Under the pieces are notes generated by a model. It was not told where the DNA came from. It searched no databases and saw nothing but the letters and a program-made list of their open reading frames with translations. From positions 6,882,001 through 6,946,000 of the forward strand of contig NC_059508.1 in the NCBI RefSeq assembly GCF_914767665.1: a stretch of 64,000 nucleotides of DNA. The letters are read 5' to 3'. Shown piece after piece: positions 24,959 to 38,204 of this stretch. The first letter of the stretch is position 1. Each line of letters opens with the position of its first letter. Position numbers and translations under genes: made by a program. Source of the stretch: Harmonia axyridis (lineage: Eukaryota > Arthropoda > Insecta > Coleoptera > Coccinellidae).

Positions 24959-27040
24959 TTGAATTAATCATATTTCATTTAAATTAATTCAAAGATTAAT
25001 TGATAAGAGTTGTACATTTCAAGAGTTTAGAATTTTGTTTCCTCATAGAAAGGTCTATATGACTTAGGGCTTTTGAAACCACCTTGAACAGTATTCTCCA
25101 ATATATTGTTTTAGTAGAAAAGTTATGAGTTAGAGTAAAACGCGGACAGTGAATTAGTCGTAGGTTCCTTAAAGACAATAAGTTAGTACTAATATTGAAA
25201 TATTAGTTACAAAAGGAAAAATATTGATGAAAATTTTGAAATATTTACTTTTCATAGGCTAAATCACATCACAAATTTGTCCAATAGCTCATTAGAAAAA
25301 TTCGTCAGATTCATTATGTTTGTAGCTCTAATTGTCCATGTATTAATTGAGGTGGGTATATACAGGGTGTTAGGTAAACATGCGGCAAAAATTCGAGAGG
25401 TTATTTTTTTGGACTATTTCAAGGAGTTATTCATCCACGTTCACCTAACACCCTGTATATGGAGCAAATTCGAAATAGCTTCCCAAATATTGTGACGCTG
25501 AGACTTCTCGAGAATCTGTTTTGAAGAACCTTCGAAATACCGGCAACAATCGACCGAGAAAACATTTCTATTCGCCTTATCAGATCCCAAGTCACATCTA
25601 TTAGGTAAACTCGTGGAAATATGAAAATGTCCCTTCGGTGCCGCGACGTGGAAACTACGTAACAACTTTCAAAGCCAGAATATGACAGAACAATTCTGCA
25701 CAATCCAACTTCTATTATGCAGAGAGAAGTTTCCCAAATAAAGCCTGAAATTTACGCTGAAAAATTGCAAATAGGCTTGAGGTTTGGGAGTTTATTTCTA
25801 TTTTTCAAATCGTTTGCGCATTTTTCATTCTATTGTGATCATTCTGCTTGGTTTGCATTTCGGGACGAAGAATTTTCATCTGATAAGCTGCGTTGCTCTC
25901 GATGATATTTGAATGCAGTTTTGAGGAAACGAAATGTTGAAAGCGATGTTCCACATGGTTACCAACTGATGCCGTTTCAATAAATAAATTTTCAATCTTT
26001 CATTTGCAAACGATGATAAACATTTCGAAAATATTGAAGGCTCATTTCCTACCTCTTTAAAATTGAGATTTTAGTCTCTACCTCGTTATTACTTAACTGA
26101 GGATAAAGGATCCAGAGTTCAAATTCCTTCCTTACCTTCTCATTGAATTTTTTTTGTATGGATATTTATCATTTGATTTTTTCAATGTGATGAGATATTT
26201 TTTTGATGAATGAGAAAATGATAAAACATGGTTTGAAATTTGTAGTTTTCATTTATTGGATCCAGAGAGAAAATTTTTATTATTATCCAAATGTTGTGTT
26301 CTTTGGATTCATTTCCTTGGCAATGTAGAAATTCTTGCAACAGGCGATATATTGAAAAATCGGGATGTCCAGAAAACCATTCTCTGACCTCAACATACCT
26401 CAGATTATTACTGATTCGAAAAGAAAAAGATATTCGCCAGACAACTGCCCTAGGGAACCATCTCAGTTCAGAACCCGAATACGGGTCATAACATTATATC
26501 ATATCCGAATTGATATATGTGTTTTTGAAAGTGATTTATACAAGAACGAGAATGTTTCCTGATTTTTCGGCATCCCGGAGAGAAGCGCTGATATATAGGA
26601 ATATCGATTTTCTCACTTAGAATATTCGAATTCCTTTGGCCTGGTGGATTTCGCCAATATAATCTTAATTCTCAAATATGTTTTGGGATTTGAGTATTTT
26701 AAATCTTTTTCGACAGAACTACAGCTTTTCTTGAATTCACTTGGCGTCCACTTGTTGATTATCCATAAAAAATATGTATCAACTACAGTAGCAATTAAAA
26801 CATTGAATGTTTTTTGATATTCAGTTCAACTTGATTCGATTCATAATAATTTCTTGTTCTTAAATTGAATTGAGATCATTATTTTGTGGCTAGAGGGCAA
26901 ATCAAACAAATTATTGTTGAATCCCATGTTCAGACCTTCTTTGAGATTTTTTCAATGGATTTCTGGGGTAGTACACTGTATAGAGATAGTCAACCTCAAC
27001 CTGTAACATTATGTTATTGAGTCTTTGGTCTCAAATATTC
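24959..27040. other. Intronic sequence; one small MITE inside
   Basis: Apart from the 101-bp inverted-repeat element at 25359-25459, no feature is recognised. Short ORFs here have no family motif. Confidence 0.4.
25359..25459. mobile_element. 101-bp MITE with CAGGGTG ends
   Basis: It begins TATACAGGGTGTTAGGT and ends with ACCTAACACCCTGTATA, apart from one inserted base (GTTCACCTAAC). Small size and perfect outer ends suggest it is young. Confidence 0.8.
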
Positions 27041-27400
27041 AAATATGTGGTTTCTTCTCCTTCTCTAGTGTGTATTACTTTTTATTTTGTATGTGTGAGT
27101 GTTGACTAAAGTTTGTTCTGTCCCTTTATGTCTGTTCTATCATTGATCGAATTCTGATTTTGTTCAATTTCGAGGAATTCTCTGGCTTTTTATCATTATT
27201 TTATATTTTCGTTTCTTCAAAATTTAATGTGTATTTATTATCCATTATGTGTTTGTAGAGATCTATCTGGGTTTTTGAAAATTTGTGGTCTTTTATTTTA
27301 TCACATAATTTTTATTGTGTTTGACCTATGTATACTCCACTACATTCATTGTATATTATCTCATGAATAACATGTGATATCTGATTTTTTGGTATTTTTT
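27041..27400 (-). pseudogene. Penelope-like element, GIY-YIG endonuclease relic
   Basis: The minus strand reads IPKNQISHVIHEIIYNECSG then VYIGQTQ, a stop, and KLCDKIKDHKFSKTQIDLYK followed by HIMDNKYTLNFEETKI. The CSGVYIGQT block and the later TLNFE region match the C-terminal GIY-YIG nuclease of Penelope-like retroelements. It has several stops and no visible reverse transcriptase part, so it is a short dead fragment. Confidence 0.62.
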
Positions 27401-30215
27401 ATTTCAATATCGAAAATTTCGGCTTCACTTGTATGAATGACTTGTTTTCAATTTTTCCAGATAAATTTGGTATATCTCCTAAATAATCAAATACCTGAAT
27501 AATTCAATTATAACTATTAAAACATACATACAAGCCAAACCCAGAACGTAAGCACCTCAGTTTTATATTCCTCAACACTATACTTCATTAACATAATCCC
27601 AATCCCCTAAATATATTCGTATTTGTCCTCGATTGAAAATGCATAATTATTCTAAACCCTAATGCTCGGCTTTCTGTTTTAAATAGAAATAATTGAATTA
27701 TTTATCCTGCAATGACAACAAAGTAACATAAAGACCGATATATTGGAAATTCAGATCCCTCAGCTAACGATGGAAATTGGTTTGTTGATTGTGAACGTGA
27801 AATAATGGATTTGATAAGCCGAAATTAAATATGCATCATTTCGGAAATGACAAAATACTCCCATGTTTTTCGTATACGGGTGATTAGCGGCAATCGCAGT
27901 TAGGAAAATTCATTTTAGAGTCGTATTGGAAATATTTTCCATAGTATTGGAATGAAAACCAAATTTTTCCTACTATCTTGAAAATTGACGGAGATATCCA
28001 ATAAAACCACCAGAGATACAATTTTTCTTGCTTAAATTTGATCTTCAATGGTATTACACATTTCAGAAGAAAATTAGTGGAAATGTAATATGACAATACT
28101 GACTAGCAAAAAATTAGTATTACTCAAAACTGACAGTCCTATCTTCCATAGACCTGTATTAATTTATTTGTGACAATAAATTGATGAGCCATGTGTTTGA
28201 ATTGAAGCCATAGGAAAAAAATAACTGGTTACAAAATGGCGAATGCGCCGGACACCCTTCGAAAGGTGTCATGTTACTTTCAAACGAAAGCAGAAAAGAT
28301 AAATAACTTCAATGAAGTACAAATTCCATAGTTGAGTAGATCAATTTCCGGGTTTCAAAGCGATCACATATAAGTGAAAAAGCTTTTAGTTCAGAGTCCT
28401 TTCTGCCACGTTACCTGAGAAACGCCATTAAGTAATATTGAGTGTTGGTTTCTGGTTACATATCCCAAAGGAGAAAATTTCCTCGCTTTGTTTTATGGAA
28501 TCCCTCAAATCGGTTCTTATCGTTTATAGAAAATAATATTAATCATCCTTGGAAATAACTAATTACTTCATATCCACAATGCAACAAATAAATATACAAT
28601 AGTTTAGTGATATCATATAAATGGATATTTCAATTGACAACTTATTGATATTTGATGGCATTTTATCATTTTGAATTAAGCATGATATTTATGTGAATTT
28701 TATAGCGTACCTTCCAACATATTTCTCATAAAATTAATTCATATCGTTATATGAGGATAATAACAGATAGGACAACATTATCAAGGTTAAATGAGTCTAC
28801 TTGATGGAGTTAATTCAATATGTTTGATATATTTATGATATATACGTTTTTTTAAGTTGAAATATAATTCCTAATTGACCAAATATTAATAACCACCCAA
28901 AAGAAAAATCAAAATATTCAAAACTGTACAAATTGAAAACTATATATTAACATAAAGACTGACGTGCGTTTTGGAATTTTTGTATCCTTGATACAATGTT
29001 TACAAAATGTAAATCTGTCTTCATGGTTCAGTTTTGGATATTCTAATTTTCCTTTTGGTTAGTTATTAATATTTTGTCAATTTGGAATTGAATTTCAAGA
29101 CATACAACGTAAAATATCATGAAGATATATCATATTGTGAAGGCTCAGGCACAATGTTATAATTTTAATAATTATGGCATAACATTATTTTTACTTTGGA
29201 GAGCCATCTTTAACGTTCGTTTGAACGGGGGAGGACAAAAAAAAAACTAAAAATGGTTACCTCGACAGAATAACAGAGGTGTTCTTTAGTTTATTTTTAG
29301 AATCATTCCAATTATTCGATTCCATACAATCGATGTTTTTTGTTGTGCGTAGTTCTTGAATCGTGTTTGAAAAACTGCAAAGTAACGTATTCCCTTGATT
29401 TCATTCACAGCAAAAATTCAAATACGGAAACTAAGGGCTTCTTCTGCGTTTCTGTTACCTTGAAGTCTCCCAGGAAAGGTTTCTTACCCACGGGGTCAGG
29501 TTTTTTCAGCGGGAATCTATTTAAGGAATAGTAAATGGCGTTTCGCAATTAGTTGTTCTCGTAGTGCACATTTTTAAAGAGCTGTTTTCCGTTCAAAGTG
29601 AATAATGGTTGTGTTGGAGAGGGATGCTGCATGAAATTCCAACTCGCAGAAGGTACTTTGGGTTACACTGAGGGTATTATGAGAGAGGAGTTAGTCTTTG
29701 ATATAAGCACCCGTCTTTCTGCAGGTCTGGCCCATTAATCCATTCAAGGCGAATACAGTTGAAATATTCAATTATCTAGGGCGTTTAAATTCAGTGGAGG
29801 GGATAAATTCTAATGAAAGCAATAAATTGTTCAAGGTTTATTTACTCGTGTTATCATGAGTTTTTTTTTTAGAAAAGGTCTCCTTTTTCATAGTAGCATG
29901 TTCAATTGACCTATGTTCCAGCCTTGACAGAAAACTTCGATTTTTATGTTCAACAGAGTTCTTAAGATTGAAACAAACAAAAAGCGTTTCAGAAGATTTT
30001 AGAAACAACGTGTTCGATTCAAATCAATCACAAAATAAATTGCTGTGCCTCTGTACGTTACATAAAACATCAGTTAGCGAGGTTCTCGAGTATTAGTATC
30101 TGATGTCATCTGCAAACAATGTTAGATTCTCAGCATTCTCTACAATATCTGGCTGCAAGGATCCAAACACGAATACTTGAGGAAATGTTTAGAACGGAAG
30201 ATTTTAAACGTTGGT
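27401..30215. other. Intronic sequence, no recognised feature
   Basis: About 2.8 kb of AT-rich sequence. Short ORFs (27884-28096, 29340-29531) lack any motif I recognise. Confidence 0.4.
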
Positions 30216-30479
30216 TCATTTAACCGCGAGAAGATCTAATTTATCCAAGTTTTCGAGAAGCAAATAATGTGAATCAATTTTATATGCTCTACTTCTCAAT
30301 TCCATGTATAACGGTATATTCGGTTTACCTTCTTTTATATTATCATAGAGTTTATTGATGAAATTGAATACCGCTGTATGGGTTGACCCACTTTTTCTGA
30401 AACCCGATGACAAGATTTTGCAATGATTCAAAAATTGATTGATTTTTTCACATACTATTCGTTCAATAATTATTGTCAA
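30216..30479 (-). pseudogene. LINE reverse transcriptase fragment
   Basis: The 87-codon minus-strand frame reads IERIVCEKINQFLNHCKILS, SGFRKSGSTHTAVFNFIN and a decayed YMELRSRAYKIDSHYLLLEN in place of the FLDLSKAFDTVDH block. This is the palm-entry region of a non-LTR reverse transcriptase with both key Asp positions lost. Confidence 0.6.
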
Positions 30480-30528
30480 GTGAAATATATAAACTGCAAT
30501 GAAAGTGGAACACCCAAAAGGAGCTGTT

Positions 30529-31104
30529 TAAATTTTAAATGTTTTTTTTTGTAAAACATAGATAGTATAGCAAGCAGTATATGATTGAATTTGAAGAAAA
30601 AAGTCGTGAAGGTTTTTTCATGTAAACAATTTTTGTTACTTAAATATTGTAGTCATTTTTTGCTAGTTTTTGAATTCTATAACAAACCAGCTGTTCGAGG
30701 AGATCCGAAATCGATGTTTAGTTGTTGTTAAAATTCCTAGAATATGAAAGATATCGAATTATTGATCTACGGGAGGCGGGGTTGTCATTTCGAGAAATCG
30801 CTAACTGTACGTACGTTACCTCTGGCGGTTGAGCATTGCCGGCAATGATTACAGTGCTGCGTTACCTTCAAGAAAAAGTGGAGCCATCTGTTCTCCTTTA
30901 CCTTAACCAATATTTAAGCAAGATAATGCCCGACCTCATGTTGCCAGAGTTAGTTTGAACTTTTTCGAAGCGACCCAATCTGCACAAACACATTATTAAC
31001 AAATTTATTTAAAAAAATGTGAACCCTTCGTTTTTTCTCAAAATTTCAATCATTTACTGCTTGCTATAGTAATCATGTTTTACCGAAAAAAAAGTTGAAA
31101 TTTA
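30529..31104 (+). mobile_element. Tc1-like element relic with long inverted repeats
   Basis: Arms of about 90 bp mirror each other: the left has TATAGCAAGCAGTATATGAT and the right, reversed, has TATAGCAAGCAGTAAATGAT. Between them a plus-strand segment codes MKDIELLIYGRRGCHF-like HTH text, then QDNARPHVARVSLNFFE in another frame, the second-Asp block of Tc1 transposases. Most of the transposase is deleted. Confidence 0.65.
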
Positions 31105-32000
31105 GCACGTGCTAGTTTGAGGATATCACTAGCGAAATTCGCTGAATATGAACGATTCCAACAATTCAAACGTTCTCCCTAAAACCATCAAAAAAGTCAT
31201 GTCTAATCGATTAGCCATCCATCCATTTATTTGGTTGATTTATAACTTCTTCACCGTTGGTGATGAATTGATTTGACTAATTGGACCATATGTCATGCAT
31301 TTCAATCTCGTGGTTTATTCTGTTGATTTGTTCGAATTACCTACTCGCTTTAAGTTATGATTTTATGTCCCATCTCTGTTGATTTTGCGGTCAAGGAAAT
31401 ATAGGGGGATTTTTTTTCAATAGGTATACTTTTCAAGTATCGAATTGGTAGTTTGGAAATCATTAAGAAAACAAGATTCCGAGTTATCGTGTTTAAGGCT
31501 GGATAAAATTGAATTTGAGGACGGATTCATCATGGAGATATAGATTTGTAAACCTTCGTATTTACAGTTTTTAAATTTTAAAGTTTAATGTCATTATAGA
31601 AAAGTTTTTCAATACATTATCATTCCAACTACGAGTTCTCATAACCGGTTACTACCTGGTGGTCCCAGCTTCGATTTCAAGGGAGGTGATTCCCTTCATC
31701 TATTAAGGCTACTTATTGAACTCAATCGTGTTAGAATGTTCCTCGAGCTAAGAGAAAATAATAAATTTGAAGTTTTGAATATTTTTTCTCTAATTCTTTG
31801 ATGAATCCGTTCATTCTACCATACCTTGTCGAACAAAATCATACGAGAATATCTCTCATTCACAAAGAGTTCATGATGGTTGTAATTTATTATTACTCGC
31901 TTTGCTCGCCCAAAGGCGAAAGAATTTTTTTTTCGGGCACACAGGATCGTGAGCTGATGCTAGGCGATCCACCCGTTATACTCTGTTGATTCTAGGGGGG
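31105..32000. other. Intronic sequence, no recognised feature
   Basis: Nothing supportable seen. Confidence 0.4.
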
Positions 32001-32314
32001 TTACCTCGTATGATATATTTCCTTGGACATACCGTTTGGCCCCTGCCTACATTAAAATATTCGATGCAAATAACTTTTCATTACGATAAATGGTTGAAAG
32101 AAAAAGTTTCAAGAATTCAATCATTAAAGAAAACATCAAACCTCAAATATCAGGATAATAACTAATCAAATATGAGATTGTGACCTTCAGTAGATTTTAT
32201 ATCGTTGTATTTTTGAATTAAGAAAAATGACATTTAAAATTTACTGAGGTTCACAATCCCAACGAACAATGAATACTTTTCAAATGGCCCGCCACCTACG
32301 TCCGCTGAACAGTG
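32001..32314 (+). repeat. Direct duplication, copy 1
   Basis: A block of about 310 bp from TTACCTCGTATGATATATTT to CGCCACCTACGTCCGCTGA recurs at 32471-32785 with roughly a tenth of positions changed by eye. Confidence 0.85.
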
Positions 32315-32470
32315 TTTCCGATTTCTGCCGATGCTAGTATCTAAAAAGAGTGTCACCGAGTGTTAGCACGGCAGTAAGACTTCTTATCGATGATTATTTC
32401 TATGGTAATGGCCCAATCAGTAATATTTTGATTTTCAGAATTCATGTTGGTACTGGAAATGTCATTGAAC

Positions 32471-32785
32471 TCACCTCATATGATTTTTTTTCCTTGGACA
32501 TACCGTTTGGCCCCTGCCCACATCATATTATTCGATGCAAATAACTTTTCATTACGACAAATGGTTGAAAGAAAAAGTTTCAAGAATTCAATCATTAAAG
32601 AAAACATCAAATGTCAAATATCACTATAATAAATAATGGAATATGAGATTGTGACCCTCAGTTGATTTTTCATCGTTGTACTTTTGAATTAAAAAGACAT
32701 GGATGGAAAATGACTCAGGTTCACAATCCCAACGAACATTGAATATATATTTTAAATGGCCCGCCACCTACGTCCGCTGACCAGT
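32471..32785 (+). repeat. Direct duplication, copy 2
   Basis: Second copy of the block at 32001-32314, offset about 471 bp, with a unique spacer of about 155 bp between them. Confidence 0.85.
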
Positions 32786-34288
32786 TGTTGAATCATCTAT
32801 AATTCACAATGTGCTTGACATTGTAACATTGACAGTATAACATACAACATTAAAGGACGGTTTCATTCAATTCCTTTCTCTGATATCAAACCGAAGATTT
32901 TGAAGTTTAGGCTGTGATTTATATCCCTTGAAAAATCTTCCACGAACGCGTTTATTATATATGTAGATATGTTAGTACTCGTAACTGTTACGGATTCATC
33001 TATTGCGTGTCGAATTTGTGATTTCTGGCAATTCACATTTCTTTCTGCAAAAATCAGTCAATAATATTGATAGGAATATTCCATTGATTTCAATAGCATT
33101 CAATGAATTAGGAAATAATATAAAATACCCGTATAGAAGGCTACTTCTAGTTCATTCAAACTTCTGCCTTCTACACTTGTATTATAAATAAGTATTTCAT
33201 CTCTGTGAGTTTGAGAGTCCTATTGTTTTCAGTAGGCGGGCTCCTTATGTATAAATACTGGAGAAGTATTGAAAAATTGTATTCAAATAAATATTTCCCG
33301 CAGTTTGCGATGATGGTAAATCATAAACCTTTTTAATAGTGCAATATATGAACTAAGACCTCGATAAGGTATGTTTAACGTCTAGATAGAAAGTCCATTG
33401 CTGTTCTAGCTACCGAGCATCATTCACGGTCTTGATGATAACCGATAAAATTCGTCATCCCCCATTTTCCTTCTATCGGGTAGACTAGAGGTGAACGCAA
33501 GACTGTTTATGATACTGTTTATCCTGGGACGAAGGTTCACTACACTACAGCAACCGTGTAATGGAATAAGTTTGAATTTATAGCTCATAAAAACTGAAAA
33601 TTGTAGAGCTCGCATTAATTCGAGGAAATTAACTTGAATATACTAAGGAATTGAAGGTTCTCTTAAGAGTCGGAGTTAGAAAGAATACCAAGGCTAACGT
33701 ATCAAAGCCCAAATTCGAGCAGAATAAGACTTTTTGTATCCGCGTTATGTTGGAATTACTGGGTCTAGAAATGTGTCTATTGCATAATATAATTCAATCG
33801 AAAACGTACCAACCAACAGAGCTGTTAGAAAAAATTGCTTATCATCTATTCTAAAGTAAATGTCTCTAGACTTTTCAATAGTATCAAAATGCATCTCGTG
33901 AATAAAAAAAAATTCGGCGGATTTGTTCATTGGCAAAACTGTGTATATTTTTATGAGGAGTATTTGGTACTGTACCTCTTGCATCATGTGAAGAGAATTA
34001 TCTTTCAAATTTGTCTACAATAAGACGAATATTCAGTAGATTAACTGAATTATTTTAAATTTCTCTCAATATTCGCAAATGAGCACTGGTTTCGATAAAA
34101 CAATTCAACCATTTCTAATTGTTGTTGAAGTGTATCTTTCTATGATTGAATGCCTACTTAAATCAAATTATATAATAAATATTGAAGGGTAATGCCTGAG
34201 TAGAGTGTATATTCGTGCAATAGAGCAAATTTATAAGAACTTACAAAGCGCAGTCAAGATGGCAAATGAAATATCAGAACCATGTAGA
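32786..34288. other. Intronic sequence, no recognised feature
   Basis: Nothing supportable seen; the short ORFs have no motifs. Confidence 0.4.
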
Positions 34289-34820
34289 GTGACAAAAAGC
34301 CTTGAACAGAGTTTTTGCTATGTTTGAAATTTACATCCAAGAAGCCTTCATATACTTCAGATACTCTTCCAAAAAGTTACTCATCTTATAGCTATACTGG
34401 TCTACTGGAAGAGAGGCGCTTATTCGTAATATCCTTTATTGCATCGTTTCTTCATCAATTTTCAAATAAAGTGCATAAGAATTTTGTGTTCATCATCGCA
34501 TCAATGTGAGATCAGGAATGCTTTGTTAAAACTTCAATTTAACATCCGTTTCCACCTGCACTAAATGGAAAACTAACATTTTAATATACCTACGAATTCA
34601 AATATTCGAATACGAAACGAGGGAGATCCTTTCATCAGTTTGGAACGCTATTCATTAGGGAATGTTATTTGCAGAATTTGGTGGTAATATACAAGCACTA
34701 TATTTTCCCAATTCAATGGGCGTATATTTCACACCTTCATCAGAACAAATTAGCTGACTGCAGAGAATGCATGCCATTTTTTCATATCTCATATTTTCTA
34801 TGTCCAATCCACAATTTAAA
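34289..34820 (+). repeat. Tandem duplication, unit 1
   Basis: It starts GACAAAAAGCCTTGAACAGA and includes TCCAAGAAGCCTTCATATAC and a CCCAATTCAATGGGCGTATA block. The unit repeats immediately downstream with an offset of about 531 bp. Confidence 0.85.
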
Positions 34821-35365
34821 ATGACAAAAAGCCTTGAACAGAGTTCCTGCTTGTCGTCAACTATGTTTGAAATTTACATCCAAGAAGCCTTCATATACTT
34901 CAGATACTCTTCCAAAAAGTTACTCATCTTATAGCTCGATAATTTTCATTACCCGATAGCTCTACTGGAAAGAGAGATGCACATTCGTAATATCCTTTGT
35001 TGCTTCGTTCCTCCATCAATTTTCTAATAAAGTGCATAAGTAATATTCTGTTCATCATCGCATCAATGTTAGATGCTTCGTTGAAAATTCAATTTAACAT
35101 CCGTTTCCAGCTGCTCTATTCTGCTCCGTCTTTTCTATTGAAATTTTAAATGAAAACGTCATATTTAATATACCTACGAATTCAAATATTCGAACATGAA
35201 AAGAGGGAAATCCTTTCATCATTTTGGAACGCTATTCATTTGGGAATGTTATTTGCAGAATTTGGTGGTAATATACACGCACTATTGTCCCAATTCAATG
35301 GGCGTATATTCCACACCTTCATCAGAACAAATCAGCTGGCTGCATAGAATGCATGCAATTTGTAT
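34821..35365 (+). repeat. Tandem duplication, unit 2
   Basis: Second unit of the duplication, with small indels (for example a 20-bp-scale gain near 34935). The short ORFs here are not conserved between the units. Confidence 0.85.
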
Positions 35366-36488
35366 CTCATATTTTCTATTTCCATTTCAATTTCGGTACA
35401 ATTATAGCGAAAAAATCTGAGAAATTCGTAATGAACATTTTCAATTAAATATGATATTGAATCGAATGTTCATATTGTCATTCAAATTGACATGGTCATG
35501 TTTTTTTTGGATTAACTATTTAATTTTCATTAGCCAGTATTATTTTTCTTCTTCTAGTGTGCAAATAGGCACAATGCTTATTTCACATCGCAACTCTATT
35601 TTCATTTCTGAAGAGGAAAAATTCTCATCAAATATGTATTCGAAAGCACTGCCCACACAGCTCTGGAATAATACTTCCTTATTTTCCAATTGAATAATCG
35701 TGGATTTGACAGGTAGCGGTTGAAGAGAGATGATTTGTCGAAGACATGCACTCTCTACCAGACAACCTGAAAGTTGATAAACCTCAGGGTTCCTTTACAT
35801 TACGACGATCTGAAATTGACATATCTTACGTGAGTAACTTTATCAAGATGTTATCTCAATTGACAGACCCTTTCCATGTTTAAAACGTCTCGTTCTGTTC
35901 ATCATTGACTTCTAGGCCGTTATAGATTTCTTATTCAATTTTATATTTACACTTTGTTGTCATTCTCTAAAAAAAAATTGATCTGTTTCGGTGTTTTGTT
36001 TTTGTAAGAATTCATACCAACGTAAATATTTGGCTGGACTGTTTTTGTGTGAAAGATCCTGTATAGTAGCTCCTACAACAGGAGGATAAACGTAAAATGC
36101 CTTTTCATTTCGGATCTCTCATGTCATCAATAACCAGGAAGTGCAATCCAAAGACCCAATTTTAGGAAATTGACCTGAAACCATATCCATTTGAAAAAAT
36201 TCTTCCCTTTTATCCTCATTCGGATAGAAACAAACACTAAATCGATTCATTCCACTCGATGTGGTTGGGATTATGATGTAAAATAAAAAAAAGGTCTCAC
36301 ATCGTGACCGGTATTCTCTTTTCCACTTTTCGTTTATTTCTTCAGGAATTTCCATGAATCACGTTTCAAGATGATAAAACCATTTTAGGATTCATATTCA
36401 GGCACACATACCACGTTGGTTTCATTATGGGAAGCATAAAAAGTTATAATCAGTCTTTGGAAAAATGAATGTGTTCAGGGGTGTATTA
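35366..36488. other. Intronic sequence, no recognised feature
   Basis: Nothing supportable seen. Confidence 0.4.
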
Positions 36489-37164
36489 TACAGGGTGGCC
36501 ATTTGAAAACGAAACAGACGAGATTACAGACGAAATAAAGTTTTTCGATAGAAATGCTCGGACAGGTCGATTTCTGTTTCGAGGGAGACAACTTAAGATG
36601 TAGGTTACGGACGCATAGCGCTTCAACCCTTGCTGCTACAACCCCCACCCCCAATTTTTAAATGGGGAAGATGGGATGAGTGATACCTCAATTCAAAGGT
36701 ATTTTTATACTGATTTCAGCACAGTAATTGTTTTTTCATTTTATGCATTAGTTCTCGAAATATTCATGCGTTAGTTAGTTAGGGAGGAAGCCACAGTCAT
36801 GGTTGTTTTGAAGCTCAAAATGTCGATCTTTCACAAAACACTACAAGTGCCATGAAAACACCACTTCATTTTCAAATACTTAGTTAAAAATATTTCGAGA
36901 ACTAATGCATAAAATGAAAAAACAATTACTGTGCTGAAATCAGTATAAAAATACCCTTCAAATGAGGTATCACTCACCCCATCTTCCCTATTCAAAATTT
37001 GGGGATGAGGGTTGTAGTAGCAAGGGTTGAAGCGCTATGCGTCCGTAACCTACATCTTAAGTTGTCCCCCTCGAAACAGAAATCGACCTGTCCGAGCATT
37101 TCTATCGAAAAACTTTATTTCGTCTGTAAACTCGTCTGTTTCGTTTTCAAATGGCCACCCTGTA
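36489..37164. mobile_element. Palindromic element with CAGGGTGGCC ends, ~676 bp
   Basis: It starts TACAGGGTGGCCATTTGAAA and ends with the exact reverse complement at 37164. The arms pair almost without interruption (CGGACAGGTCGATTTCTGTT on the left is mirrored on the right), leaving a centre near 36830. High arm identity points to a young element or gene conversion between arms. It has no transposase. Confidence 0.88.
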
Positions 37165-37885
37165 TTTGGAAGAAGTCTTTTCAAGTCTCTTTAAAAGACT
37201 AATTAGGACGAATCAACTAATATGAAATCTGCTTATCTTTGAGGATCATTCTGAAATACTGTATATATTTCTTCCATATCCATTTGCATTCAGAATCATC
37301 TAAAATATGCGTAATATTCTATTCACGATGTCTCTCGTAAATTCAGACTCGAACCGAAACATTCGGATTGCCAGAAATAACGTCAAACCAGAGTTTTGAT
37401 CCCCACAACCCAAAACATCTCAACCTTTAAGCTTGTTACGCCCAAAGCGACCGCAGAATTGACCCTAATAAAAGATGAAAGTGTGCCAGGTGCTTTATTG
37501 CCACAAGTATCGGCGATTAAAGCTACAAACTCCACTAAATAGATTTCCGCGTTGGAGCTACCTCGAATCCAATAACAGTAAGCCTTAGAAATATCGAGTT
37601 CCCAGGGGTATATATTTTTTATAGGAAGAACGATGATGGAATGTGTCGGGACGTAAGATATATCTGCTGTATATCGGTTCTATTTAGGAAAGTGATATTA
37701 TCTCTGGATAACAGCAAATTAGGTTAATCTGTGACTAACCGAATCAGAGAATTTTTTGCCAATGTGATGTGGCAATATATGTACTTCCTACTTATCGCTC
37801 TTCGAAAGCAGGGGCGTACTGGAATCTCGCAAAGATGAAGAAAGAAAATTTCTCCATAAAATGAACCAATAATAATCATTTTACT
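37165..37885. other. Intronic sequence, no recognised feature
   Basis: Nothing supportable seen. Confidence 0.4.
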
Positions 37886-38150
37886 CTCCTTTGAAATCGA
37901 CACATCAGTAAAAAATCGGACCCCTTTACGATTTATGAGTTTATTATCGCTTTCAAGATGAGTACTTTCATTGCACTAGGAGCTCGTCTTGGTTGGAGGT
38001 TTATTATTTCCTTTTATCTATCCGCCTTCTCGGCATCAGCCCTTATTTGCCATCTGTGATTTTTGCATTCGGCATCGGTTTACACTTACACGTTGTTTTC
38101 GGTTTTTTATATCTTTCTCGTCACAAAATTTCAATACTGTAGTTGGAAAT
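37886..38150 (+). repeat. Inverted duplicate block, right copy
   Basis: Matches the reverse complement of about 20220-20475 (TTTATGAGTTTATTATCGCT and flanks). In this copy it is separated from the rest of the block (38795-39302) by about 640 bp of inserted tandem-repeat DNA. Confidence 0.7.
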
Positions 38151-38204
38151 ATCTACGATATAATGGACTGTATAATATAATATAAAATAAATATTCCTGC
38201 GCTG

